A stretch of 64,000 nt of DNA from Eunapius fragilis (lineage: Eukaryota > Porifera > Demospongiae > Spongillida > Spongillidae): NCBI GenBank assembly GCA_963681505.1, contig OY811973.1, positions 6,984,673-7,048,672 on the forward strand. The letters are read 5' to 3'. Shown here piece by piece: positions 41,605-53,269 of this stretch; position 1 is the first letter of the stretch; the number at the start of each line of letters is the position of its first letter. The notes below the pieces were generated by a model. The model searched no databases and was not told the origin of the DNA. It worked only from the letters and a program-made list of their open reading frames with translations. Both the position numbers and the translations under genes were made by a program.

Positions 41605-42770
41605 CCCTTAACTCGGACATCATATGGCCAGTATTAACAAAACTGAGCCTTCTTTCCTTTTATAGTGCGTCGTGCAGTGTTGCATGCGAGCGGGTTTATT
41701 GTGCACCTCTCGCTTGTCTTTGTGCGCCTCTCTGGCGTCTTTGTGCGCTACTCTGTGCATTGTGCGTGTAGCGCTTGTCAGTGATCTGCGCTGCCTTTCG
41801 CTTTCGTTCATCCTTACCATTATGCATGACCGATAGTTTCCACATGCATGTATGAATAATAATGATAAAGATACTTGTACCACCGCACTACACGTTGTCG
41901 TCAATCATAACCATCGAAATTGCCAAATTACCATCGTCATCAGCATCACCGCTCTCAACCATGCACGCCGTCCTCGTCCTCGATCTGAATATCGTGGTTA
42001 TCGTACCGGCCTAACCGTTGCAACCAAATTAACGAGTCGGCTCGTCTCCACTCGTGGTATACGGCGCCATGCTGCTTATCTGGATGTGTGCCTACATCGA
42101 AGAATGTTGACAATCTTCCCCCGTTAGTAGCGCACTTCGTTAGTAGCGCATTCCCTCGTTAGTAGCGCAATGTTGAATAAATCAATGTTGACAATAAATT
42201 TGATGACGGCGAGTCCAAGGTGAAAGTGATGGTGGCGATGAAGGTGTTAATTGTAACAGAAGTAATGATAATGATGATGATGGTAGTGGTGGTGGTGGCT
42301 CAGGTGTGCGTTAAAACTAGAAAAACCCGTCCAGCTGAATGTCTACCTCACTAGAGAAGGTTACTGCAAAACAGCTGCTCAATGAAGTACAGTGATATGC
42401 TCACATTATAGAGATTGACTAAGAAAACCAGAATGGTGCTGAGACAAGGGCAATCAGATGGCACCATCAAGGTTTGTGTGTGTATGGCGCATCACCCTTC
42501 TGTAGTCAGGGAAAAAAGGTAGTGTATTATACGCTTTACTATTTGCCTTAGCCTTCGTCATGTAGTTTTAACTCACACATATATAGGTCCTGATCTTGGT
42601 TTATACGTCCTTGTGAACTTTTGCACACACTTGCATTGTTACTAGTACATCATTGTATGGCGTATTCTTGTACAAACGCACACACATGCACATACATATC
42701 TTCACCCATATACACAAGCATTTTGTTCCATTTAACTGCTTGTATGTGATCTGTACTCCACTACTCTAGA
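41605..42770. other. No supported gene; short repeats
   Basis: Three copies of GTTAGTAGCGCA occur at 42121-42172; a related CCCCCGTTAGTAGCGC lies at 37012, just outside the pogo-type element. A possible 60-bp phase-0 exon (42412-42471) is discussed among the rejected items. Confidence 0.35.
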
Positions 42771-42774
42771 CAGC

Positions 42775-43014
42775 CATGCAGTGGACACTACTATAAGACA
42801 GCTGTGGAGTGGACACTACTGTAGATAGCTGTGAAGTGGACATTACTGTAGATAGCTGCGGAGTGGACACTACTATAAGACAGCTGTGGAGTGGACACTA
42901 CTGTAGACAGCTGTGAAGTGGACGCTACTGTAGACAGCTGTAGAGTGGACACTACTGTAGACAGCTGTGGAGTGGACACTTCTGTAGACAGCTATGGAGT
43001 GGACACTACTGTAC
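42775..43014. repeat. 27-bp minisatellite (about 9 copies)
   Basis: The unit reads approximately AGACAGCTGTGGAGTGGACA then CTACTGT. It is followed directly by CAGTGGCGGATCCAGGGG and a 14-G run, a sequence resembling a hAT terminus whose partner was not found. Confidence 0.93.
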
Positions 43015-43749
43015 AGTGGCGGATCCAGGGGGGGGGGGGGGTCCAGGGTGTCTGGACCCCTCCCCCCTCGAACCTGAATATGAATATAATTAGCATATTA
43101 TCGCACATGAGATATACATTTCTACGGAGTGCACTTCGTGAAGTTGCTAAATAGCTTATTCTTATTGCTTGCTTATTCGTTGGTTAGTACTATATTTTAG
43201 TTCTGTAAATTGCGACATGTCCAGCAATTTCGGACATCCATAGACGTCTGTACATTGAAAACTCATGTAAAGTATTTGATTCTTTAAAAACATGAATGCA
43301 GTAGGATTATTTTTCAAAATATAAATCATGCATTCTTTTATTTTTCACTTTCATCTTGCGAGCAGAAGAATCAACAACAAAATTAATTACTTTTGCCAAT
43401 TACGTAATAATCTTATTTTGAGCCAGTAATGATTAATAACATGCCAATATAGTGGGCGCGTCCTTATGGAGCAAGTTATAGCAAGGATTATTAACAATTA
43501 CAGGTTTATAATCCTTGGTTATAGGTGCTGGTGAGTGTGTGAGTGGGAGGAGCGTGTCGTTTTCTAAATGCTCGTAATGTGCGTCTGGTTCAAAACGTTT
43601 GAAAATTTCTTTTATCGGCGTACTTATATCGACGAACATGCACTCGGCGTGTATCAACCTGTTCTCTACGACTGCGTAAGTTAACGGTCTGTTGCTATAT
43701 ATCGCGCATGACAAGTACACCACGCGCGCGCACACAAACATTCACACAT

Positions 43750-43895
43750 ACGACTAGATCTTTTTCCTGGGTGTATATTAGGAAGAATCTCTTTTCTTTA
43801 GCTGATGCAGATTAACCGGTTGGATTGGTCTGTATCTCTAGCCGCTAGTCATTTATGTCATCTGGGTGTGGTCTATAGCCTGGGCAGAAATGTGT

Positions 43896-43946
<51 letters not shown>

Positions 43947-44201
43947 TGTGTGTTTGTGTGTATGTGTGTGTGTGTTTGTGTGTATCTATGTGTGTGTGCA
44001 CTTTTTCCTAGGATGTATTAGGAGAATCTCTTTATGTAACCGGTTGGGTTGGTCTATGCGGACTATGCCCTGGGCAAGAAGGAGTTTTAAAAATACTACC
44101 GTAAAGTACCACAAATAAGCTCCCCCCCCCCTCCGCCCCCAACCCGAGAACTTACAAAAAGTTGTGTGTCATCTGGGTGTGGTCTGTACCCTACGCAAGA
44201 A

Positions 44202-44247
<46 letters not shown>

Positions 44248-44534
44248 TGTGCTCTTTTTCCTGGGATGTATATTAGGAGAATCTCTTTATGTAACCGGTT
44301 GGGTTGGTCTGTGCCCTGGGCAAGAATGTGTGTGTATGTGTGTGTGTGTGTGTGTGGTGTGTGTGTATGTGTGCTCTTTTTCCTGGGATGCATGTTAGGA
44401 GAATCTCTTTATGTAACCGGTTGATTTGGTCTGTGCCCTGAGCAAGAAGGAGTTAAATATCTCTAGACGCCAGTCAGTTGTGTCATCTTGTGGTCTGTAC
44501 CCTGGGCAAGAATGTGTGTGTGTGTGTTTCAATG

Positions 44535-44575
<41 letters not shown>

Positions 44576-44780
44576 TCCCAGCTCTTTTTCCTAGGGTGTA
44601 TATAAATCTTTTTAGCTGAAACCTGTTGGGTTGATCTGTACTCTGAGCAAGAATGGGTTAAATATCTCTAGCTGCTAGTCAGTTGTGTCATGTGGGTGTG
44701 GCCTTTTACTTGGGCAAGAATGGGTTAATGTTTAAATCTCTCAAGCTGCATGCTAGGCAGTTGGTCTGGGCAAGAATGAT
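43750..44780. repeat. Long complex tandem repeat with embedded (GT)n tracts
   Basis: A ~150-180-bp module is repeated about six times with decay: CTTTTTCCTGGGATGTATAT, TTAGGAGAATCTCTTTATGT, AACCGGTTGGGTTGGTCTG and CCTGGGCAAGAATGTGTGTG. A GT microsatellite of variable length follows each module. Confidence 0.85.
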
Positions 44781-44805
44781 TCTCTAGTCGTTTCAATGTC
44801 TGGGT

Positions 44806-44859
44806 GTGGCCTGTACCCCAGAAAGGGCTGCTGGTCATTTTAATACCTGGGTGTGGTTT

Positions 44860-44896
<37 letters not shown>

Positions 44897-45700
44897 CTCT
44901 CCCAGCTATGGGGTGTTTTGTTCATATCCAAAGCCTATGTACGTATGTACATACAGTATGTGGTTGTGTATTTGTCTGTTCCAGCTGCCTTTATCTGATT
45001 GTGGATACATGTACTTTTATTTTTAACCACCCAAATATCATACTGAACCTGTGCTCTCTTCAGAATGGTGGATGGCTGGTAACAAGGTTCTCTGGTTGTG
45101 AGTTCCATCTTTAAGCACAGTGTACGTATGTCCCAATCCCCTCCTCCCCTTTGAAGGGCTTAGTGTAGGAGAGGTTCACCGGACCCACAGGGCTCTTTTA
45201 TCGGCTATGTTACACGTAACCCCTCACAATCCTGGAAAATTCACCACACCCACAGGGCTCTTTTTAGTCCGTTCTATAACCAGAAAGTTCACCATAAGGT
45301 GTGAGGGGTTAAGTAACATAGCCGACTTAAAATACCCCTGTGAGTGTGGAGAACTTTCCTGGAGTGTGAGGGGTTAAGTTGCGTAGCCTACAAAAAGGGA
45401 CCCCTGTGGGTGTGGTGTATTTTCCAGGAGTGTGAGGGGTTAAGGAAAATAGCCGAAAATTCACACACTCCTCACACACTCCTCACCACACCCACAGGGT
45501 TCTTTTTTGTCAGCTGTGTTCCAATTACAATAGTGCAAAGGGTCAAGCCAGACCTAGCAAAATGAGCCCTTTACTTTTTGAGTGTTTGTTCATATCGGGA
45601 GCCTATGTACATATGTGGTTGTGTCTTTGTCTGTTCCACCTGCCTATATGTATATGTACCTTTATCTGATTGTGGATTTGTGAGGTCTCTATTTACATGT
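44806..45700. repeat. Duplicated and inverted short repeats
   Basis: Two copies of a segment (GCCTATGTAC ... TGTGGTTGTGTATTTGTCTG ... CTTTATCTGATTGTGGAT) lie at 44930-45010 and 45600-45680. Between them, 45160-45520 mixes several direct and inverted copies of CACACCCACAGGGCTCTTTT and GTGTGAGGGGTTAAG. Confidence 0.7.
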
Positions 45701-46002
45701 ACAGGGATATGGTATCTCCCAGCTTGCTAGAGAAGCTTATTATTTCTGGGGAGGAGGGGGTTGGGACGTATAGAGGTACTAAAAAAAAAAAAAGAAGGGG
45801 TTGGGAAGTGTAGAGTCAGTAAGCCTTCCAAAGCATATATGTGATAAGGGTAATGAATAAGAAGGAGGTCATGTTAGCAGCTGCCTGGGAGTTCACCCTT
45901 GACAGCTACTCTACTTTGTAAAATAGTAATGTAGTTTATAAGTACCTTTCATTAATTTGCATCTTGCATTTGTAATGAGGGCTCCACATCTACACGCTGT
46001 GT

Positions 46003-46122
46003 GTGCTTGTGTGTGTGCGCATGCTTGTGTGTGTGTGTGTGTGTCTGTGTGTGTGTGTGTGTCTGTGTGTGTGTGTCTGTGTGTGTGTGTGTCTGTGTGT
46101 GTGTGTGTCTGTGTGTGTGTGT
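46003..46122. repeat. (GT)n microsatellite with GTCTGT interruptions
   Basis: About 120 bp of GT repeats interrupted regularly by TCTG. Confidence 0.95.
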
Positions 46123-46934
46123 GACATCTTGCCCTGCCAACCCATTGACAATGTGCCATATGTTATATGTTGGGCCATTTCATTCACCCTCCTCTTCTCA
46201 TTCAACAGATTATCGTCCACTATGGCAATGAGGAAATGAGAAATCCTGTGCAACTGTCATTATTGGAACGTTTTCATTGTGAAACTGTACCTCCATTCGT
46301 TAACACACTTATTTATACATTTGTATAGTTATTGATTAAAGTTGTTATTGATTCTTAAAAAGGCACACCTACTGACATATTACAGTGCCGTAGAGGCATG
46401 AGCTAGGTTACACAGGCAGATCTTTTCAGTGACTCTGTGGCAATACATATCAGAACAGCCTTAGGGGTTGTGGCACAACTACCACTAAGAATTAACTACA
46501 CTCCAACCCATATCTGGTGTTGGCAGTAGGAGGTGGGGCACCTGTACATGTGTTACTGAAATCTATTTTTATTTTTAATCATGGGCAATGAATGGTTCCA
46601 CCTACTCAGGGATGTGGTAGCGAGGGGGGGGGGGAGGGGGGGGAGGGTGGTGCATGCCATTGGGCAACCTAAAATTGCTATTACCTGACTCCAATGGACA
46701 AAAGGACAGTTCATATTTTCCCTAACCCTGGATAGAACACTCCAATATTATTTTAGGAGCATGGCAATATAAATGGGGAGGGGGGGGGGGGGGGAAATGC
46801 TACCTGACACTTATGTAATTACTTCTGACTCCAGAACAATTAGTACTTCCCCTCTGTACTGGACCAACTTGGGATTGCCTGTTGCTGTGTGTGTCTGTGT
46901 ATGTGTGTGTGTGATGATGGGGGTGAGAGTGGTG

Positions 46935-46999
46935 AGGGTGGTGATGGTGATGATGATGATGACGATGATGATGATGATGATGACGACGACGACGACAAC

Positions 47000-47064
<65 letters not shown>

Positions 47065-47065
47065 C
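46935..47065. repeat. (GAT)n trinucleotide repeat
   Basis: About 40 GAT units with a short GAC block at 46981-46998. It is open in all frames (poly-Asp, poly-Met, poly-Ile on the minus strand), so the ORFs over it are artefacts. Confidence 0.97.
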
Positions 47066-47860
47066 TACCACCAGTAACTAGTAACGTTAACGTTATTAAG
47101 CAACTTGATGTTCACCTATGTCACAAGGTGAGGGGGTGGGTCATCATAACAAATACTTTAGCGCAAGCGATAATATTGCCGAGCTGTATTAGTGCAAATG
47201 ATATGATATGATATGTAGTAATATACATGTTTGAACCGTCATGGCATGTATACATCAGATAAGGTGCTGACTATCATGTGCTGCTGACACTACTAAGTAG
47301 ACTGGGTAATTCTATACCCCTTCAACTCGATTTATTGACACATATGTCTCATAGTCCATAATATCCTATGGAACTTGTTTACTTCATTACTCTGTACACT
47401 TATATTAATAATTAGCCCTCAAGGTTAATTCCGTTTATTGGCTACAAGGTGTGAATAATTTAACCACAAATGTATACATTGCAATCCCTCTTTGTAGCCA
47501 TTATAGCTGCACTGATGATTTTAAATACACACACACAACCCTGTAAGGGCCATATTGCGATACCATGACCTTGACTAGTGCATGCTCAGTGATAAAAAAA
47601 ACACAAAAAAGTAGCATTATTATGCCGCTCCTATAGAAATGACCACTTTTAAAGCTTTTATTCATTGAAAATAGGAAAGAGCAGGTTGTATTCTACTGTT
47701 ATATGTAGCTTCTACAGCGGGACGAAACTGGGTTCCATTGAAATGCCATATAGAAAAGAGAGAGTCTCATAGGATGTTTGTCCTGTATGATTGAATTCAT
47801 GAGCCATGAAGTGCTTATCAACACTTTGGTGAGCCTATCATAACTTTGCTATCACAAGTA

Positions 47861-48042
47861 CAGTTGAACGTCTCCCGACCTTCGCGTTTGGCGGAAGGTC
47901 GCCTATTCCTGGATTTGTAACTTGTGTGAGGCTATATGTGATAATAGCCCACATATGTTACAAATCCAGGTATAGGCCACTCGATACCGGTATAGACTTG
48001 ATACCTAACCTTCTGCCGAACACGATAGTCGGGAGTGTACCG
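47861..48042. mobile_element. Short palindromic MITE with CAGT-type ends inside the transposon
   Basis: CAGTTGAACGTCTCCCGACC is mirrored by TAGTCGGGAGTGTACCG, and CTGGATTTGTAAC by GTTACAAATCCAG. TA lies on both sides (47859-47860 and 48043-48044). It resembles a pogo/Tigger-type MITE. Confidence 0.7.
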
Positions 48043-48400
48043 TAGGGCGCAATGTGTGTAAAAATGTGGTATCATACATGTTAATAACATATCCACCGTA
48101 TACTTAATTTCAGCTATTGTAAGCGGCGGCTTACAAATGGTTGCGTGGGATTAGGCCATTTTGAAACATTCTAACAAAGAGAGGCTCTGCGCTACAAAAA
48201 GACCGGCAGTCTCTTTGTCTATGCTACGAAAGACCTCTTTGTTATTAAGACCCTCTCCATTGTACCGCGCGGATGCATGCCCGCGCGAAATATAGTTATA
48301 AGTTCACCTGCCATTCACAACACTTTGTCTATGTTTGCAAGTTTCGTTACGCTAGCGCTTCTTCGATTTTTTTTTGCCAGTCATCGCTTTAGTTATACAA

Positions 48401-50674
48401 ATGTCATCGTTTCAACGCTGTTGTGATCCACTCAAGTGTCACACGAGGAAGAGAACTCGCAACGCTCGAAGTGATTTGAGGCCAGTATCAAATAAATTAG
48501 TTGAAACTTTTCCAGAGCTAATGTTAAATCCATCACAAAAGATTTGTTCAATGTGCCGTAGAAAACTTTATGTCATGCAGAATAGGACATCAAGTGCTTT
48601 GGATCTGTCTGACATGGTACCTCAGAGTAGCAGTGAAAACTCAAATTTGGCAGACACAAGTGGAGTGAGTCACGTGGACCAAGATCAATTAACAGCTAAT
48701 GCTGAAGACAGAACTGACGTTGAGCTGCCTGATGAAGGCCATGGTGAAGATGGAATAGGCTCTGAAGTAGCTGAAGAAAGTGTTGATCTGATGGCTCAAA
48801 GTGAAAACAGTCCATGTGTAACTGATCTAAATGAAGCTGCATTGTATGAAGTAACTGATGCTATCTCTGAGGATGAAAGTACTGATTGCAGTGCCAGTAG
48901 TAAAGTTGAAGATGAATTCATTCAAATGAATGTAGGACTTGCTTCGTTTGGGGTGTCACCTTTATCCAAGCGCCAGATGCAAAGGAAAGGAAGTTCATAT
49001 GGTCAGAAGAAACTCAGAAAAGTTGTAGAAGTACTCTCTGAAAAGCTAGGAGTAAGCCATGATCCTGATGGTGATGCAGATAGTGAGATCATAGCGCAAC
49101 TTAAGGAGAAATTCAAAACTACTACTAACAGGAGTGAAAAAATACAAATTCTGACTGTCTTGCCTAACAGTTGGTCACTTTGTAAGATAATGCAAGAATT
49201 TGGAGTATCTAACTACATGGCCAGGTGTGCAAAAAAGCTTGTAGCAGAAAAGGGTATACTTTCAACACCCAATCTAAAACACGGCAGGTGCCTTCCTGCA
49301 GCAACTGAGAACCTTGTTAAAGCTTTTTATCATAGTGACAACATAAGCCGAGTTATGCCTGGAAGAAAGGACTATGTATCAGTTATGACTGCAGAGGGTA
49401 AACGAGAACATTGCCAAAAACGGTTGCTACTCTGCAATCTGAAGGAATTATATGAGCAATTTAAGACACTTAACCCAGGTATAAAAATTGGCTTTTCTAC
49501 CTTTGCCATGCTAAGGCCTAGAGAATGTGTCTTAGCAGGTTCCAGTGGCACACATTCAGTTTGTGTTTGTTCACTGCACCAAAACGCAAAGCTCATGTTT
49601 TATGGTAGCAAAATAGCTACACTCTCTGAAGGAGCCATCTCACATTATCGACATTGTTTAGCTGCCATCATGTGCAACCCACCAAGAATTCAGTGCTATT
49701 TAGGTAAATGCAAGCAGTGTCCAGGAACAGAACCATTACACCTTAAACTACAGGGTATCATGGATTCCAATATGGTTGATACAGTGGAATACAAACAATG
49801 GACATCCACTGATCGTTCGACAATGGAAACTGTCATACAACCAGTGGATGAATTTCTGCCATGCTTTATGAAAACACTTAAGACGCTTAAACGCCACGAT
49901 CTAATAGCCAAGCAACAATCTAACTTTGTAACTGATGCAAAGGAGAGACTAGGGCCTAATGAATTTTTAGTCATAACAGACTTCTCTGAAAATTACAGTT
50001 GTGTTTGTCAGGATGCTACCCAATCCTTTCATTGGAATAAGCTGCAGGCAACCATCCATCCTTTTCTTGCCTATTATCGTGATGAACAAGGAAATTTGCA
50101 ACACAAGTGTTATATCATGATATCCGAGTGTACAAAACACGATACAATAGCTGTGCACTTGTTTCAGAAAAACCTTATACAGTTCTTAACTGACACCTTT
50201 GGAAAGAAACCTAGTAAAATAATTTATGTGTCAGATGGATGTGCAGCCCAATATAAAAATAGGAAGAACTTCATCAACTTATGCCATCACATGGAAGATT
50301 TTGGTGTACCTGCAGAATGGCATTTTTTTGCAACTTCACACGGCAAAAGTGCAGCAGATGGATGTGCAGGTACACTAAAACGACTTGCCACTAAAGCCAG
50401 CTTACAACGTGCCATGGAAAATCAAATATTGAATTCAAAGCAGCTGTACGAATTTGCAATAAAAGAAATCGAAGGCATGTCTTTTGGATATGTTACTAAT
50501 AAAGATCACGAAGAGGAGGCAAAACTATTGGAAGCAAGACTTTTGTTGTCCAAACGGATTCCTGGGACGCAGAAATTGCATTGTATCAAGCCCATTTCAA
50601 ACTGTTTTGTTTTAGTTAAAGAATACTCAAATAGCAGTGAAGAAACAAAAAAGCGTGTTAACAAACGCTCTTAA
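48401..50674 (+). CDS. Intact putative DDE-type transposase, family not recognised
   Basis: An ATG at 48401 (AAATGTCATCG) opens 757 residues without interruption. The N-terminus has a Cys-rich, zinc-finger-like region (CCDPLKCH ... KICSMCRRKLYVM), then an acidic Ser-rich linker, a helical segment with a possible HTH (QILTVLPNSWSLCKIMQEFG, VSNYMARCAKKLV), Cys/His motifs (CVCSLHQNAKLM, CYLGKCKQCPG), and a C-terminal core. Candidate catalytic acids are Asp527 (VITDFSENYSC), Asp612 (IYVSDGCAAQYKN) and Asp653 in SHGKSAADGCAGTLKR. This spacing and its place between long inverted repeats indicate a DDD/E transposase. I recall unnamed proteins of this kind from cnidarians and aphids, but no superfamily name. 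No other ORF lies in the element, so it should be autonomous. Confidence 0.8.
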   Translation: MSSFQRCCDPLKCHTRKRTRNARSDLRPVSNKLVETFPELMLNPSQKICSMCRRKLYVMQNRTSSALDLSDMVPQSSSENSNLADTSGVSHVDQDQLTANAEDRTDVELPDEGHGEDGIGSEVAEESVDLMAQSENSPCVTDLNEAALYEVTDAISEDESTDCSASSKVEDEFIQMNVGLASFGVSPLSKRQMQRKGSSYGQKKLRKVVEVLSEKLGVSHDPDGDADSEIIAQLKEKFKTTTNRSEKIQILTVLPNSWSLCKIMQEFGVSNYMARCAKKLVAEKGILSTPNLKHGRCLPAATENLVKAFYHSDNISRVMPGRKDYVSVMTAEGKREHCQKRLLLCNLKELYEQFKTLNPGIKIGFSTFAMLRPRECVLAGSSGTHSVCVCSLHQNAKLMFYGSKIATLSEGAISHYRHCLAAIMCNPPRIQCYLGKCKQCPGTEPLHLKLQGIMDSNMVDTVEYKQWTSTDRSTMETVIQPVDEFLPCFMKTLKTLKRHDLIAKQQSNFVTDAKERLGPNEFLVITDFSENYSCVCQDATQSFHWNKLQATIHPFLAYYRDEQGNLQHKCYIMISECTKHDTIAVHLFQKNLIQFLTDTFGKKPSKIIYVSDGCAAQYKNRKNFINLCHHMEDFGVPAEWHFFATSHGKSAADGCAGTLKRLATKASLQRAMENQILNSKQLYEFAIKEIEGMSFGYVTNKDHEEEAKLLEARLLLSKRIPGTQKLHCIKPISNCFVLVKEYSNSSEETKKRVNKRS

Positions 50675-51783
50675 TTAAAATGATATGTTATACCTTGTAA
50701 CTTGCTTTATGTAAATCAGTGCAAAGGATATGATTGTGCAAGTGGGATGAATAATTTAGGTGCTGCCCTGCAGAAAAAGATGGAACACTTGATTAGTATT
50801 GTTAGGTTGTGCTAAGATGGTGTTGGATTGGTCAGTAAGCTGATGTTATGACACATTCCCAGCAAAAAAGCTGATGTTATGACTCATTCCCAGCAAAAAT
50901 AGTATATAAGATATGATTTGTATGTATTAGCGTGGTAGTTTGGAGAACAGTTATGATAGGCTCACCAAAGTGTTGATAAGCACATTCATGGCTCATGAAT
51001 TCAATCATACAGGACAAACATCCTATGAGACTCTCTCTTTTCTATATGGCATTTCAATGGAACCCAGTTTCGTCCCGCTGTAGAAGCTACATATAACAGT
51101 AGAATACAACCTGCTCTTTCCTATTTTCAACGAATAAAAGCTTTAAAAGTGGTCATTTCTATAGGAGCGGCATAATAATGCTACTTTTTTGTGTTTTTTT
51201 TATCACTGAGCATGCACTAGTCAAGGTCATGGTATCGCAATATGGCCCTTACAGGGTTGTGTGTGTGTATTTAAAATCATCAGTGCAGCTATAATGGCTA
51301 CAAAGAGGGATTGCAATGTATACATTTGTGGTTAAATTATTCACACCTTGTAGCCAATAAACGGAATTAACCTTGAGGGCTAATTATTAATATAAGTGTA
51401 CAGAGTAATGAAGTAAACAAGTTCCATAGGATATTATGGACTATGAAACATATGTGTCAATAAATGAGTTGAAGGGGTATAGAACTACCCTACTACTGCA
51501 GACGCAGGTCTATTGTTTACCTTCTTATCCCCATGGCAACTTACAACTCCCCCCCATTGGCAAATACCCTATGGCTGGGCACACACTCTGGCAATATTGC
51601 AGGTGGTAGTGCCTTGCAGCTTTGTGGTTTGTTTAAAGTAGGGAGGTCTACTTTGGCAGGAATTGCCATGGATAGTGTGGACCTAGCAGTAGTAGGCTAA
51701 TCTCCTGGGGGTGGGGCCTTTATTGTTTATCTTTGTCTCCATGACAACTCAGCCACATGCCCTGGTATTTTGTGTCTTTGTAG

Positions 51784-51927
51784 GAATCAGCGTCCAGACG
51801 TTCCCATAGGGCCAGCCTGATACCCCCTGAGCCCCTCCCAACTGATGCCGATGTGATCCATGTGGTGATCCGGGTACCAAGTGGAGAGAGACTGGAGAGA
51901 AGGTTCAGAGGGTCCGATAAGCTGGAG
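51784..51927 (+). CDS. UBX-domain gene, penultimate exon
   Basis: 144 bp (48 codons, phase 0) between the acceptor TTTGTGTCTTTGTAG and the donor GAG|GTGTGG. It encodes SLIPPEPLPTDADVIHVVIR then VPSGERLERRFRGSDKLE, the first half of a UBX domain (LP.EP....V.I.IR.PSG.RLERRF). UBX domains dock adaptor proteins onto the p97/VCP AAA-ATPase in ubiquitin-dependent pathways. The sequence resembles the C-terminal UBX of FAF2/UBXN8-type proteins, but the orthologue cannot be named from this fragment. Upstream exons are not identified; the 47.3-51.5 kb transposon lies just before it. Confidence 0.85.
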
Positions 51928-52117
51928 GTGTGGCCAAGGGAGAGGGGAGGGGTCAAAGGGAGAGAGGGAGGGAGAGATATTGGGGGTGTCTGTTGTTCAA
52001 GGTGTATCACAAAAGTGTTGTACATGCCCCACCCCCTCAGCACCTGTTGTTTTCAGCATATGACACACACACACCAGATTTATCACCTTGAATTGTCAAC
52101 TTCTTGTGTGATAAGTG

Positions 52118-52385
52118 GTGTGTGGTGATAGGTGGAAGTGTGGTGATAGGTGGATGGTGTGGTGATAGGTGGGTGGTGTGGTGATAGGTGGAAGTGTGGT
52201 GATAGGTGGGGAGTGTGGTGATAGGTGGGAGGTGTGGTGGTAGGTGGGGAGGTGTGGTGATAGGTGGGTGGTGTGGTGATAGGTGGAAGTGTGGTGATAG
52301 GTGGGGAGTGTGGTGATAGGTGGGAGGTGTGGTGATAGGTGGGAGGTGTGGTGATAGGTGGGTGGTGTGGTGATAGGTGGGCTGG
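52118..52385. repeat. Minisatellite in the UBX intron
   Basis: Variable 18-21-bp units built on GTGTGGTGATAGGTGG(GT/AA)G, about 14 copies. Confidence 0.93.
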
Positions 52386-52884
52386 GCTGTTGTGCATGTC
52401 TTGTTTAATCAAATTGGGCAATCTTTTTTTTTGTTCTATGTACATGTATGTGACCTGAACTTTCAATGTGTAGCCATGGCTTCCATTTAAAAGCAGTAAA
52501 TACCTTTTAGTTAGGGCGCTAACATTTGGTGTGTTTGCTGTAATGTTCTGATTATCTCTGGCATAAGATTACCACAAAGTGTAAAAAAACGCTTTGCTGT
52601 GGGTAATCGTTTAGCATGCAAACTGTTTGGTTAATCAAGCTCATTGCAATCATTAATTAACATTTAATATGAATTACTTCATGGATGTGCAAATTGAAGT
52701 TACACCTGAATTAAGAGGGCTTCATATTGTGATGTCACAACCTGTACCAGCTGATTACGTGTGATTGCTCTTCCCTACGTTTCCTTTTCCCCTTATTCCT
52801 TCTCCATCCTTCTCTTCCCTCTCCCTCCTTCCTCTCCCTCCTCCCCCCCCCCCCTCTTGCTCCACATTTCCTTCCGTTCATCAG

Positions 52885-53052
52885 GGAGTATATAACTTTG
52901 CTCACAGTTGTCCAGATGTGTCTTACGACTTCACGCTGATGTCAAACTTTCCTTGTAAGGAGCTTTGCTGCACGCCTGATGGGGGTCCACTCCTCTCTGA
53001 GCTAGGTCTGGGGACCAAGTGTGCACTGTATATAAAAGATGAAAGTGCATAG
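52885..53052 (+). CDS. UBX-domain gene, last exon
   Basis: The acceptor CTTCCGTTCATCAG, behind a C/T tract, opens an exon in phase 0 that completes the UBX fold: GVYNFAHSCPDVSYDFTLMS, NFPCKELCCTPDGG, PLLSELGLGTKCALYIKD and the stop TAG at 53050-53052. The expected features are the VY.F strand, the F.L...FP turn that contacts p97, and L.ELGL..... at the end. In the turn the usual FPR is FPC here, so p97 affinity may differ. The domain ends the protein, as in most UBX adaptors. Confidence 0.88.
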   Translation, partial: GVYNFAHSCPDVSYDFTLMSNFPCKELCCTPDGGPLLSELGLGTKCALYIKDESA

Positions 53053-53134
53053 TTGTGTTGGACACAAGTGTTGTAACAAGGCCTTCATTTTACCAATCAC
53101 TGAGTGAAATGTTACTGTTGTGTTTGCAACACTC

Positions 53135-53265
53135 CACCAGCACTATGTACCCCTCCATTAACACCCCACCAGCACTATGTACCCCTCCATTAACACCCCA
53201 CCAGCACTATGTACCCCTCCATTAACACCCCACCAGCACTATGCACCCCTCCATTAACACTTCAC
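53135..53265. repeat. 32-bp tandem repeat (4 copies) in the UBX 3' flank
   Basis: The unit reads CACCAGCACTATGTACCCCT then CCATTAACACCC. It begins about 85 bp after the UBX stop codon, so it is probably in the 3' untranslated region. Confidence 0.93.
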
Positions 53266-53269
53266 ACTC

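Larger units (their letters stand above)
47304..51490. mobile_element. DNA transposon of unplaced family with 541-bp inverted repeats
   Basis: 4187 bp. The left arm (47304-47844) and right arm (50949-51490) are reverse complements with very few differences. They start GGGTAATTCTATACCCCTTC and include a CTTTTTTGTGTTTTTTTTAT stretch on the right. The inner arm ends are at CATAACT / AGTTATG. The interior holds one long intact ORF (48401-50674) on the plus strand. A target duplication was not clear at these boundaries (GTAGACT on the left, TACTACT on the right). The near identity of the arms indicates a young element. It lies about 300 bp upstream of the UBX exon, so it probably sits in an intron of that gene. 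Confidence 0.88.

Noticed and set aside
42412..42471. 60-bp phase-0 candidate exon (RLTKKTRMVLRQGQSDGTIK)
   Set aside because: It has an acceptor-like TTATAG and a donor AAG|GTTTGT, but no partner exon or recognisable family, so it was not listed as a gene.
43014..43045. Start of a hAT element (CAGTGGCGGATCCAGGG)
   Set aside because: The terminus looks right, but no matching inverted end was found downstream.
46773..47081. Poly-Asp, poly-Met and poly-Ile ORFs
   Set aside because: Frames of the GAT trinucleotide repeat.
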